28,183 nt of DNA from a virus: the IMG/VR virus record IMGVR_UViG_3300030101_001132, positions 1 through 28,183 of that record; one strand, 5' to 3'. The first letter of the stretch is position 1, and each line of letters starts with the position of its first letter. The translations under genes were made by a program, and so were the position numbers. A model generated the notes under the pieces. That model did no database searches. It was not told the DNA's origin and worked only from the letters and a program-made list of their open reading frames with translations. This document shows, piece after piece, positions 1 through 5,672 of this stretch.

Positions 1-864
1 CACCCATGTTGATTTGCCAGCGTGCTTTTCCATAATTTTTTCTCGATTTAAACAAATTAAATTCATTTTGTTAAGGTACTTTTCTAAATTTTTTGGTTTT
101 AAAAATTCGCAATTATCTGGAGAAAACACCTCGCAGCTATTTTCATTTACAACTACAAGATGAGGTTTTTTTCTTGTAGCCAAATAATAAAAGGCAACTT
201 GTAAAATATGTTCTTCCCATCCCATATATTTTTCTTTTATTTTTACTACAGAAAAGCTGCTAGTGCCGTCTGCTTTTGGTTTATTTTTCTTTCTCCATTT
301 TGTTTTAAGCTCCACAAAATTGTGCATATCCTCAAAATCCACTCTCCCGATAACTGGCAACTTGCAATCTGGAAGATCTAAACTTACAGATCTTTCGCAT
401 TCAATTGGCTCTTTCATACCAACTTTATCTAAACCTTTTTGTAATTGGTCCCAGGTTAGTGCTAAAGAATTTTTGTTTGCATCGTGTTTTAATTGGTCAT
501 TATCATCAACTGGTTCATATTTATTAAATCTTTCAACAGCTGCCTCAAAAATTTTCTTTTCTTTTTTAATTTCTTTTTTGGTTAAGCCAGATCCTTTTTC
601 GTACTTCCAAATAAAATTTCCGTATTTTTTTTGTGCAAGCTCTCCAACAATAACACCGCTAAACATATTAGTATTACCAGGTAAATTGCGTCTTTCTTCT
701 TGTGATAAATATAAATATTTATAACCCCACATATCATCTGCTGCATTTATTTGGCTGGGACTATGATGGTTTAAATTATAAAGTTTAACCCATGCTGGAA
801 GTTTTTTTATAGAATTAATCCAATCGTTTAATTCATTTAATTTTGCATCTTCTTTTAAAATCAT
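1..864 (-). CDS. PD-(D/E)XK exonuclease (RecB/Cas4-like), C-terminus cut by window edge
   Basis: An uninterrupted minus-strand frame of 288 codons runs from an ATG at 864 to base 1 with no stop, so the gene continues to the left. It carries the PD-(D/E)XK nuclease core: GRVD (Asp176), VELKTK (Glu185, Lys187) after a short loop, and then a QVAFYY helix (Gln222, Tyr226) typical of the RecB/Cas4 branch. An SPSQIN stretch (about 35-40) and a GELAQ helix (about 74-78) match the usual N-terminal part of phage RecB-like exonucleases (PDDEXK_1). Such enzymes degrade DNA ends during phage replication or recombination. It is the only convincing minus-strand gene, diverging from the late genes across a shared control region. 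No good Shine-Dalgarno precedes the ATG. The exact biological role is inferred from the family. Confidence 0.85.
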   Translation of the reverse strand, partial: MILKEDAKLNELNDWINSIKKLPAWVKLYNLNHHSPSQINAADDMWGYKYLYLSQEERRNLPGNTNMFSGVIVGELAQKKYGNFIWKYEKGSGLTKKEIKKEKKIFEAAVERFNKYEPVDDNDQLKHDANKNSLALTWDQLQKGLDKVGMKEPIECERSVSLDLPDCKLPVIGRVDFEDMHNFVELKTKWRKKNKPKADGTSSFSVVKIKEKYMGWEEHILQVAFYYLATRKKPHLVVVNENSCEVFSPDNCEFLKPKNLEKYLNKMNLICLNREKIMEKHAGKSTWV

Positions 865-873
865 AAATCAATA

Positions 874-897
874 GAACATTTATAAAATAATTTTGAA
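874..897 (-). repeat. Operator/promoter-like element, left copy
   Basis: Reading on the minus strand, this 24-nt element matches the copy at 1006-1029 at 21 of 24 positions. Shared ends are TTCAAAAT and TATAAATGTTC. It lies about 10 nt upstream of the exonuclease ATG. It could be an operator for the neighbouring Cro-like protein, or a phage promoter with a TATAAA -10 box. Confidence 0.55.
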
Positions 898-1005
898 TAA
901 AATAAAAACAAAATCAAACTTTTATTTTTTTTTCAATTAATAATTGTGTGGGGAACGCAAGGGATAACTTTTATTTTTTTTCCACACACTTAACAGACAC
1001 CAATG

Positions 1006-1029
1006 TTCAAAATATTTCTATAAATGTTC
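1006..1029 (+). repeat. Operator/promoter-like element, right copy
   Basis: This is the inverted partner of 874-897 (21 of 24 identical on opposite strands), 37 nt upstream of the Cro-like ATG. ATGTTC also occurs twice in direct order around it (1003-1008 and 1024-1029). Both copies face outward to their own gene, as expected for a two-sided switch. I did not notice another copy in the other intergenic gaps. Confidence 0.55.
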
Positions 1030-1066
1030 GTTTGCTTTTTCGGTAATTGAGAAAGATAAAAAGATT

Positions 1067-1264
1067 ATGACGCTTGAGCAATTTAGAAAATCAAAAGGCT
1101 ACTCACATAAAAAACTTGCAGAATTTTTAGGAATAACTGGCGTGTCGCCAGAGGGTTCCGTTTGCCGTTGGTGTACTGGCGAAAGAATACCAAGAAAAAA
1201 AACAATTAAATTAATAAAAGAAAAAACAGATGGCAAAGTAAAGGCTGCAGATTTTTATGTCTAA
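1067..1264 (+). CDS. Cro/XRE-like helix-turn-helix regulator
   Basis: This 65-aa protein is about the size of a lambda-type Cro repressor. The first 60 residues look like a single HTH_XRE fold: TLEQFRKSKGYSHKKLAEFLGI (helices 1-2), then GSVCRWCTGERIP with the recognition-helix-to-turn pattern VxRWxxGxRxP, then a final helix and the ADFYV tail seen in many alphaproteobacterial phage Cro-like proteins. It is the first gene right of the divergent control region and so probably binds the paired 24-nt elements there, controlling the leftward exonuclease module, the rightward late module, or both. Its 3' end overlaps the next gene by 8 nt. DNA targets and direction of regulation are inference. Confidence 0.8.
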   Translation: MTLEQFRKSKGYSHKKLAEFLGITGVSPEGSVCRWCTGERIPRKKTIKLIKEKTDGKVKAADFYV

Positions 1265-1538
1265 AAAAAAAATTAAATTAAAAGGTACAATAGATGATTA
1301 TCCGCTGGTTAAAGTTTCTACTCTTGATTGGGTTTCTCATTCTGAGTGGATGCACATCGACAAAGCACGCAGACTTAAACCCGATAAGTGTTTTGCGGTG
1401 GGTCATCTCCTCACAAAAAAACGATCTGTTGTTCAAACATTTGCATCCTATTCCTATGACGATGACGGAGCAATCTCAGTTGGAACAATAGAAACAATCC
1501 CTGGTTCTTGGGTTTTGGAGGTTAAAAAAATTAAATGA
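1257..1538 (+). CDS. Conserved phage protein of unknown function
   Basis: A 93-aa soluble protein starting with a lysine-rich MSKKKIKLK segment. The body has a pattern I recall from other phage hypotheticals: a DWVSHSEW start, CFAVGHLL, then a SYSYDDDGAISVG strand pair and a terminal IPGSWVLEVKKI strand. It is probably a small all-beta domain. It overlaps the Cro-like gene by 8 nt and the next gene by 4 nt (ATGA), so it is translationally coupled. No catalytic motif is visible. A second reading frame inside it (1294-1491) encodes a lipoprotein-like signal, discussed as a finding. I prefer the 93-aa frame because it fits the overlap chain and resembles a known protein pattern. Confidence 0.7.
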   Translation: MSKKKIKLKGTIDDYPLVKVSTLDWVSHSEWMHIDKARRLKPDKCFAVGHLLTKKRSVVQTFASYSYDDDGAISVGTIETIPGSWVLEVKKIK

Positions 1539-1780
1539 GAATATTTTTTATTTTATCAATTGTATTTTACTTCTGGTTAATTTGGGATGATCTTGTTATT
1601 GCAAATGAAAACTGGACACCAGAGTTTAAAGAATTTTGCGAAAAATATATGCCGTATGTAAATAAATACAAAGGCATCAACGCTGGCTGCTGCGATATAG
1701 ATCATCCCTCAAACGACATAATGAAAGCTGGATGGAAAGGAGAAACACTTTTAATTTGTGATGGAAAAGAAATCTTGTAA
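1535..1780 (+). CDS. Small exported or membrane-anchored protein
   Basis: An 81-aa protein whose first 23 residues (MRIFFILSIVFYFWLIWDDL...) form a hydrophobic segment like a signal peptide or N-terminal anchor. Cleavage is plausible after VIA, before NENW. The remaining about 57 residues are polar and aromatic with three close cysteines (one in CEKY, a CC pair before DIDH) and a fourth near the end (ICDG). These suggest disulfides in a periplasmic domain. The start overlaps the upstream stop in ATGA, indicating coupled translation. I know no function. A role in lysis or superinfection control is possible but nothing specific supports it. Confidence 0.65.
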   Translation: MRIFFILSIVFYFWLIWDDLVIANENWTPEFKEFCEKYMPYVNKYKGINAGCCDIDHPSNDIMKAGWKGETLLICDGKEIL

Positions 1781-1967
1781 ATGCGCAGAAACAATTAAGC
1801 AGCTTAAAAAAGATCGAGATCGGTTAGCTGAGGAGAATAGTAATATTTTAACAATAACAAGTTCACACAAAAAATTAAACGGGGAGCTGCAAGTAAAATT
1901 AACAGAGGCAGAAAAAAAAATTAAAAATTTTGAAGAAAATTACATAAGGATTGATGGCAAGAAATAA
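1761..1967 (+). CDS. Short coiled-coil protein
   Basis: A 68-aa protein from the ATG at 1761; a GTG one codon earlier (1758) is an alternative start. It has an N-terminal KSCKCAE cysteine pair, then a charged, heptad-like helix from about residue 10 to 60 rich in Lys, Glu and Leu. It should form a single long coiled coil with no catalytic site. It overlaps the preceding gene by 20 nt and the next by 14 nt. An AAAGGAG stretch at 1736-1742 is too far upstream to be an ideal ribosome binding site, so coupling is likely. Function unknown. Confidence 0.55.
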   Translation: MEKKSCKCAETIKQLKKDRDRLAEENSNILTITSSHKKLNGELQVKLTEAEKKIKNFEENYIRIDGKK

Positions 1968-2331
1968 TTATTTTAACAAAGGCGATCCCTATTCGGAATG
2001 GCACAGATCTTTAAAAAACGATCTTGGTTATATTGATATTGATAGCTGCGGTCTTTGTTTAAAATGCAAATATCCTCTTTACCTTGCAGAAACAGCTTTC
2101 GATGTTGGTCAAAAATATAAGGCTACAACTACAACAGAGGCTTTGGCTAAATTGGCTGGTCTGCCGAGTTTTTTAATTTTTTATAAAGTTAATGATGAAA
2201 GAGAAGTTATTAAATTAAGAGTGCAGCAGCTCACGCCACAAAAAGGCGAGCTTATTACTATGGATCCTGGAGCCTGGGTTCAAGCTATGGAATTAATGAA
2301 AGATAAACATTTAAAGGATTGTAAAAAATGA
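1954..2331 (+). CDS. Conserved phage protein with CxxC pair, possible nuclease-like fold
   Basis: A 125-aa protein from the ATG at 1954 (TTG at 1951 is in frame just upstream). AAGGA at 1946-1950 is close to the start. The N-terminus is MARNNYFNKGDPYSEWHRSL. Residues about 28-60 read YIDIDSCGLCLKCKYPLYLAE, with cysteines spaced CxxCxxC, followed by AFDVGQKYKATTTTEALAKL and a buried LPSFLIFYKV strand. An acidic IDID, an AE in the next strand and a hydrophobic strand later loosely resemble a PD-(D/E)XK layout, but the canonical lysine is not evident. I therefore call no enzyme. It overlaps the next gene by ATGA. Confidence 0.6.
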   Translation: MARNNYFNKGDPYSEWHRSLKNDLGYIDIDSCGLCLKCKYPLYLAETAFDVGQKYKATTTTEALAKLAGLPSFLIFYKVNDEREVIKLRVQQLTPQKGELITMDPGAWVQAMELMKDKHLKDCKK

Positions 2332-2936
2332 GCTTATATTATGTGGGGGATCTAAATATTTTAGCAGACACAAAGCTCACGGCTCTTGATAAGTTAGTTT
2401 ATTTTGCTTTGGTTTCGTATATGAACAAAGATAGCGGCAAATGCTTTCCCAGGTACGAAACAATAAAAAAAAGGCTTGGCTCTTCTGCTGGGGTTAGATC
2501 TATACAACGCAGCTGCAAAAACCTTGCCAGACACAACTATATTACGATTAAACGCTTATCTAGCTCGAACCTTTATTTATTAACTCGACAACTGGAATTA
2601 GAGAAAGTTATTAAAAAGAGAGTGATAAGCCTCTCTGGCTCTAGTGATAGGTCTAATAGGCGTTTATTAATAAAACCATATAATTTAACTAATAGTAGAT
2701 TTAATAGAAAGAGAGAGTTTATATCCGCACCCCAGCTTGAAAAACAATTTATAGAACATAAAAAAGAAATCTACAAAGAGAGTGGACGGGAGGGTCCCTG
2801 GATTGAGTATAGAAGTGATAAAGGAAAAAAGATCCGAAAGCATAGTTTCAAAAATATAATTGAAGAAATTAAGGAGAACACCCGCCAAAAAAAGTTTAAT
2901 GCTGCTGCCAGAAAGGCGGTGGCTTTATGCGGTTAA
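2328..2936 (+). CDS. Winged-helix (HTH_36-like) DNA-binding protein
   Basis: A 202-aa protein. Residues about 15-90 form the winged helix typical of HTH_36 replication-initiation-like phage proteins: LTALDKLVYFALVSYMN, then CFPRYETIKKRLG, then VRSIQRSCKNLARHNYITIKR as recognition helix and wing. The remaining half is Arg/Lys-rich and low in hydrophobic residues, likely a flexible nucleic-acid-binding tail. Such proteins are often annotated as replication or plasmid-initiator relatives. Here it sits just before the packaging genes, so either replication or transcription control is possible. It starts in an ATGA overlap and overlaps the next gene by 10 nt. Confidence 0.7.
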   Translation: MSLYYVGDLNILADTKLTALDKLVYFALVSYMNKDSGKCFPRYETIKKRLGSSAGVRSIQRSCKNLARHNYITIKRLSSSNLYLLTRQLELEKVIKKRVISLSGSSDRSNRRLLIKPYNLTNSRFNRKREFISAPQLEKQFIEHKKEIYKESGREGPWIEYRSDKGKKIRKHSFKNIIEEIKENTRQKKFNAAARKAVALCG

Positions 2937-3334
2937 TGGGTCCCAAAATTGTTGAAGTCTTTGACTTAGCTGGTAGAGCAGAAAGGTTGATGCCTGGATT
3001 AAAGAAACCAGGCTCGCCATCTATGTATCAGCTATTAGAGATGTCTTATGATAAAAAAGATCTTGGCTTTTATGATAAAAAACCTCTTAAACTCCGTGCC
3101 AATCCAAAACAAATAGCTTGCTGGGATCTCGCCATAGATCTATTAACAAAAGTACCAAAGTTAGAAAATAGGCGACTTATATGGGCTAAAGCCATGCGTT
3201 TCTCATGGGTTGCATTAGGCAAGCAATTCGGCTGCCATCGTACAACTATAAAAAAGAGATATATCAGCGCCATCTTGGATCTTGAATTTCGCCTTGATAA
3301 ATTAACATTAGACAAAATTGACAAATTAATTTAG
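2927..3334 (+). CDS. DUF6362-like helix-turn-helix protein
   Basis: A 135-aa protein. The second half reads ENRRLIWAKAMRFSWVALGKQFGCHRTTIKKRYISAI, the pattern of the DUF6362 family: a helix with RRLIWA, then a helix-turn-helix (WVALGKQFGCHRTTIKKRY) that resembles sigma-like or resolvase-like DNA-binding segments. The N-terminal half is variable, with KPGSPSMYQLLEM. DUF6362-type genes commonly sit a few genes before small terminases in phages, as here. ATG at 2927 overlaps the previous gene; an in-frame ATG at 2936 is an alternative. GGCGGTGG at 2914-2922 is a partial ribosome binding site. Probably DNA-binding; target unknown. Confidence 0.65.
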   Translation: MRLMGPKIVEVFDLAGRAERLMPGLKKPGSPSMYQLLEMSYDKKDLGFYDKKPLKLRANPKQIACWDLAIDLLTKVPKLENRRLIWAKAMRFSWVALGKQFGCHRTTIKKRYISAILDLEFRLDKLTLDKIDKLI

Positions 3335-3372
3335 TAAGAAAGATAGGGTCAAATAAGTGTTTTTTTTAAATT

Positions 3373-3630
3373 ATGGCTGGTAGACCCCTCCACAAAATAC
3401 AATGTGAAAGTTTTACTCGCAGCTCTAAGTATACCAAACAATGCAGAGCAAAAGGGTATTTTCAAAAAACTTCTGGTAGGTGGAGATGTCGCCACCATGG
3501 AGGCTTTTCAACTGGACCAAGATCTGTTGAGGGTAAAATAAAAGCGTTAAGAAATTTAAAATATTTTAAAAATAAAACTGAACAAGAATTAATTGAATGG
3601 ATCAAATTGAAAAGATATGCGAAAGATTAG
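3373..3630 (+). CDS. HGGxSTG-domain small phage protein
   Basis: An 85-aa basic protein with the signature RCRHHGGFSTGPRSVEGK at about residues 38-55, the hallmark of the HGGxSTG phage family. Upstream cysteines in ESFTRSSKYTKQCRAKG and WRCRHHGG suggest a small zinc-binding knuckle. The family is usually found beside small-terminase genes and its function is not established. Here it overlaps the small terminase by 34 nt. A 38-nt gap precedes it with no recognisable Shine-Dalgarno; a T-run (3360-3367) lies just before the start. Confidence 0.75.
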   Translation: MAGRPLHKIQCESFTRSSKYTKQCRAKGYFQKTSGRWRCRHHGGFSTGPRSVEGKIKALRNLKYFKNKTEQELIEWIKLKRYAKD

Positions 3631-4073
3631 AGCTTGGCGAACCGCTTAGCGCTATCTGTAAAGCAAAAGATTTGCCAGATGTTTCCACCATCTACAAAAA
3701 ATGCAGATCTGATAAAAATATAGATGAAAAAATAAAAGCAGCTAGGCAGCGAGGCGTTTGGACTTTATTGGATAAGATTGCGGAGGATATGCAAGTACCA
3801 AAGACACCACAAGAAACACATTTTTTAAGAGAGAAATGGAGCCATATTAGATGGCTTGCAACAAAATTGGCACCATCTCAGTTTGGAGATAAAACACAAA
3901 TAAAACAAGATATTGATAATAAATTAATTATTACATGGGGAGATCCTGGCAATGATATTAAAGACGCTGAAAAAATTATTAATCAAGTATCAAGTGTGGA
4001 TGCTGCGGCAATACCTGGAAATGTCGGGATTAATCAAGAAACAACAAAAGAAGAACAGAAAGTGAACAAATAA
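3597..4073 (+). CDS. terS: Terminase small subunit (Sf6 gp1-like)
   Basis: A 158-aa protein, typical length for Sf6-type small terminases. Residues 1-60 contain the helix-turn-helix of this family: ICERLELGEPLSAICKAKDLPDVSTIYKKCRSD, followed by IDEKIKAARQRGVWTLLDKIAEDM in the oligomerisation helices. The motif HFLREKWSHIRWLATKLAPSQFGDK at about 82-106 is the conserved segment that precedes the flexible C-terminus in this family. It recognises the packaging start on concatemeric DNA and hands it to TerL. The start lies inside the HGGxSTG gene without a clear ribosome binding site. The large subunit is unusually far away (5978), separated by accessory genes and a noncoding tract. Confidence 0.85.
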   Translation: MDQIEKICERLELGEPLSAICKAKDLPDVSTIYKKCRSDKNIDEKIKAARQRGVWTLLDKIAEDMQVPKTPQETHFLREKWSHIRWLATKLAPSQFGDKTQIKQDIDNKLIITWGDPGNDIKDAEKIINQVSSVDAAAIPGNVGINQETTKEEQKVNK

Positions 4074-4112
4074 AAATTTAATTTTTTTTATTTTGTGGGT
4101 TGTATTCCTTGT

Positions 4113-4136
4113 CTAATTTGCTAAAAAAGCAATTAG
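4113..4136. other. Hairpin upstream of accessory gene pair
   Basis: CTAATTTGCT and AGCAATTAG form a 9-bp stem with one bulged T and a loop of five A. There is no T-run after it, so it is not an obvious intrinsic terminator. It ends three bases before the AAAGGAG ribosome binding site (4139-4145) of the next gene, where it could affect translation or stabilise a processed 5' end. Confidence 0.4.
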
Positions 4137-4151
4137 TGAAAGGAGTACATT

Positions 4152-4577
4152 ATGTTTAAAAATGTATCGTTATGTTATCTAAAAAATTTAGATGGCAAAA
4201 AAATTCCAATTTCTAACGCTAGGGATTGGGTTCAAGCGCAACATACAACAATGTCTTGGAATGCAACAGAGGTAAGATATAACTCTTTTGCTTTTGATAA
4301 CTATGTTAAAAAGTTGTGGTTGAAAGGTCTTGAAGTATTACAAAAAGAAAATAAAAATTTTGTAATTACTTTAAATGACAAAGGAAGAAATTGGCAAGGT
4401 TTTAGAACATATAATTATGTTAAAAAACCAATAGCCAAATTTAAAAAGATAGTTTGTTATGTTCCTTTAGTTAAGAAAAAATTAAAAGGATCTAGCAAAA
4501 AATATCATCCAACAAGCTACTTAAATAAATTTATCTTAGATCAAGATAAAAATTTTATTTCAAAGGAGGTTGTTTAG
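4152..4577 (+). CDS. Hypothetical basic protein
   Basis: A 141-aa Lys-rich protein with no family I recognise. Visible features: an N-terminal SLCYLKNLDGKKIP strand pair, a WVQAQHTTMSW segment rich in Trp and His, and a YNYVKKPIAKFKKIV strand before a very basic VKKKLKGSSKKYHP stretch. It has no signal peptide and no membrane segment. The start has one of the best ribosome binding sites in the window (AAAGGAG, 6-nt spacing), preceded by a 78-nt gap with a hairpin. Its last codons carry the ribosome binding site of the next gene, so the two are a coupled pair. It is likely an accessory gene inserted between the terminase subunits. Confidence 0.65.
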   Translation: MFKNVSLCYLKNLDGKKIPISNARDWVQAQHTTMSWNATEVRYNSFAFDNYVKKLWLKGLEVLQKENKNFVITLNDKGRNWQGFRTYNYVKKPIAKFKKIVCYVPLVKKKLKGSSKKYHPTSYLNKFILDQDKNFISKEVV

Positions 4578-5048
4578 ATGACTACACAAACTAAAGCAGT
4601 TCAGACGCTTAACCTAGATGGAGAAAAACCAGAAAGAGAAAAAAAGTGTTCTGAAATAGTAGCTCAAAAATATAGAGAAAGACTTGAAGAGTTTAAAAAC
4701 GCTCAATTCTTTTTTAAATTGTGTCCCGAAATTATGGATGCTGATGAGCTTAAATCTTATAATCAAGAAAAAAAGCAATATGATGGTTATGAAAATTTTT
4801 TTGATTATGCAAATCAAGCGGGATTATCTTTTGATCGTGTAAAGGCTGGAACCTTTAAAGATCAAGAGGAACCTTATTGGAGATGGCAGCTCTGCTGGGG
4901 TGGACCCTCGCAAGAGTTTAGATTGTTTGATGATGGTAATCTTGAGTTTTGGCATCTCGATTGGTTTGATGGTGCTTGCGTTATTGTTCAAGATGAAATT
5001 TTTAAAGATCTGATGAATGAGTTTAAATCTCTTTCTGTAGATCTTTAA
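4578..5048 (+). CDS. Conserved WGGPS-motif phage protein, unknown function
   Basis: A 156-aa protein. The C-terminal half reads YWRWQLCWGGPSQEFRLF and then LEFWHLDWFDGACV, a pattern I recall from many phage and plasmid hypotheticals with WGGPSDEF and a WFLDWFDGA motif. The N-terminal half is a charged helix (EIVAQKYRERLEEFK). It is acidic and probably cytosolic. A full AAAGGAGG ribosome binding site at 4562-4569 lies within the upstream gene with 8-nt spacing, predicting high expression. The gene is followed directly by a perfect intrinsic terminator, so this pair ends a transcription unit. Function unknown; a host-modifying or anti-defence role is only speculation. Confidence 0.7.
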   Translation: MTTQTKAVQTLNLDGEKPEREKKCSEIVAQKYRERLEEFKNAQFFFKLCPEIMDADELKSYNQEKKQYDGYENFFDYANQAGLSFDRVKAGTFKDQEEPYWRWQLCWGGPSQEFRLFDDGNLEFWHLDWFDGACVIVQDEIFKDLMNEFKSLSVDL

Positions 5049-5065
5049 TATTTAAAAATTCAATG

Positions 5066-5097
5066 AGCTGGGGGGAGAAATCCCCCTGGCTTTTTTT
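5066..5097 (+). terminator. Strong rho-independent terminator
   Basis: An 11-bp stem (5066-5076 with 5081-5091, two wobble pairs, six G against C) closes a GAAA tetraloop and is followed by seven T (5091-5097). It sits 18 nt after the stop of the WGGPS gene. It would end the early/accessory transcription unit before the terminase large subunit operon. Confidence 0.9.
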
Positions 5098-5402
5098 GTG
5101 CCTGGTTCTCTCCTTGGTTCAGCCTTAAAAGTCTGTATCTGTATAGCAGCGCCACTCTTCTCACGCACACGGGATGGAGTTCTAAAAGCCTGGATCTCTG
5201 GGGTCGCAGCTATAAACCCTGGCGCTTTGTGGCTATAAACAAGGATTATTTACAGATTAAGTCAGTAAAAGAGTAGTAAGAGAGTAAAAAGCTACAAAAA
5301 AAAAGTAAAAAGCAAAAAAAAAGAGGGGGTACACCCCAAAAACCAGGCGCAAAATATTATATATATATAATCGGGAGTTTAAGACACAAACACACACGCA
5401 CT
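5098..5402. other. 305-nt noncoding tract with nested inverted repeats
   Basis: No ORF of note on either strand and no tRNA found. The left half (about 5098-5240) is clearly more GC-rich than the surrounding genes. GCCTGGTT (5100-5107) pairs with AACCAGGC (5341-5348), and inside it AGCGCCA (5148-5154) pairs with TGGCGCT (5220-5226). GCTATAAAC occurs twice near 5208 and 5233. The right half has A-tracts in a tandem-like repeat (5284-5304, 5305-5322), then GGGGTACACCCC (5327-5338). Because it lies between the terminase subunits, candidate roles are packaging/terminus site, origin, or noncoding RNA. Confidence 0.5.
5356..5378 (+). promoter_or_regulatory. Candidate promoter of the packaging/head operon
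   Basis: A 16-nt perfect palindrome of alternating A/T (5356-5371) ends in a consensus TATAAT (5366-5371). No good -35 lies 17 nt upstream, so an activator or a phage factor may be needed. Transcription would start near 5378, giving about a 25-nt leader for the gene at 5403. A terminator just upstream at 5066 makes a new promoter here likely. Confidence 0.4.
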
Positions 5403-5672
5403 ATGAGAAAAGAACACAAGAGCAAAACGGGTGGATTAACTGCCAAAGGTAGAGCCTACTTTAAAAGAACTGAGGGATCTAACTTAAAACCCCCAGTAAA
5501 ATCTGGTAAAAACCCAAGACGGGTCAGCTTTGCTGCCAGATTTGCTGGAATGCGTGGACCCATGAAAGATAGCAAAGGGAAACCAACTAGAAAAGCACTC
5601 GCACTAAGGAAGTGGGGATTTAGATCTGTGGCGGCTGCTAGAAATTTTGTAAAGAATAATAAAAAAACATGA
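5403..5672 (+). CDS. DUF6321-like small basic protein
   Basis: An 89-aa very basic protein matching the DUF6321 pattern: KTGGLTAKGRAYFKRTEGSNLKPPVK, then PRRVSFAARFAGMRGPMKDSKGKPTRKALALRKWGF. The conserved SFAARFAGMRGPM and ALRKWGF blocks are at about residues 40-55 and 66-73. The family occurs in marine phages near terminase genes. It is probably nucleic-acid binding given its charge, but its role in packaging is unproven. No Shine-Dalgarno lies close to the ATG; GGGAG is about 25 nt away. It overlaps the next gene by 4 nt. Confidence 0.75.
   Translation: MRKEHKSKTGGLTAKGRAYFKRTEGSNLKPPVKSGKNPRRVSFAARFAGMRGPMKDSKGKPTRKALALRKWGFRSVAAARNFVKNNKKT

Larger units (their letters stand above)
865..1066. 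promoter_or_regulatory. Divergent control region between exonuclease and Cro-like gene
   Basis: This 202-nt AT-rich gap separates divergent genes. It holds two inverted copies of a 24-nt element (874-897, 1006-1029), a repeated AACTTTTA-plus-T-run tract (917-932, 966-981), and TGTGTGG (945-951) facing CCACACA (982-988). A weak sigma70-like promoter reads right: TTGCTT (1032-1037), 17-nt spacer, GATAAA (1055-1060). That would start transcription about at the ATG of the Cro-like gene, giving a near-leaderless message. Each 24-nt element also contains TATAAA pointing at its own gene. The regulatory role is inferred from position, symmetry and the adjacent HTH gene. Confidence 0.6.

Noticed and set aside
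263-724. Plus-strand 153-aa ORF at the left end
   Set aside because: It is the antisense shadow of the minus-strand exonuclease, which has clear nuclease motifs. The plus-strand product is low-complexity Phe/Ser/Leu-rich.
5098-5402. tRNA gene in the GC-rich gap
   Set aside because: I tried both strands; no cloverleaf, T-loop GTTCRA box or acceptor stem could be formed.
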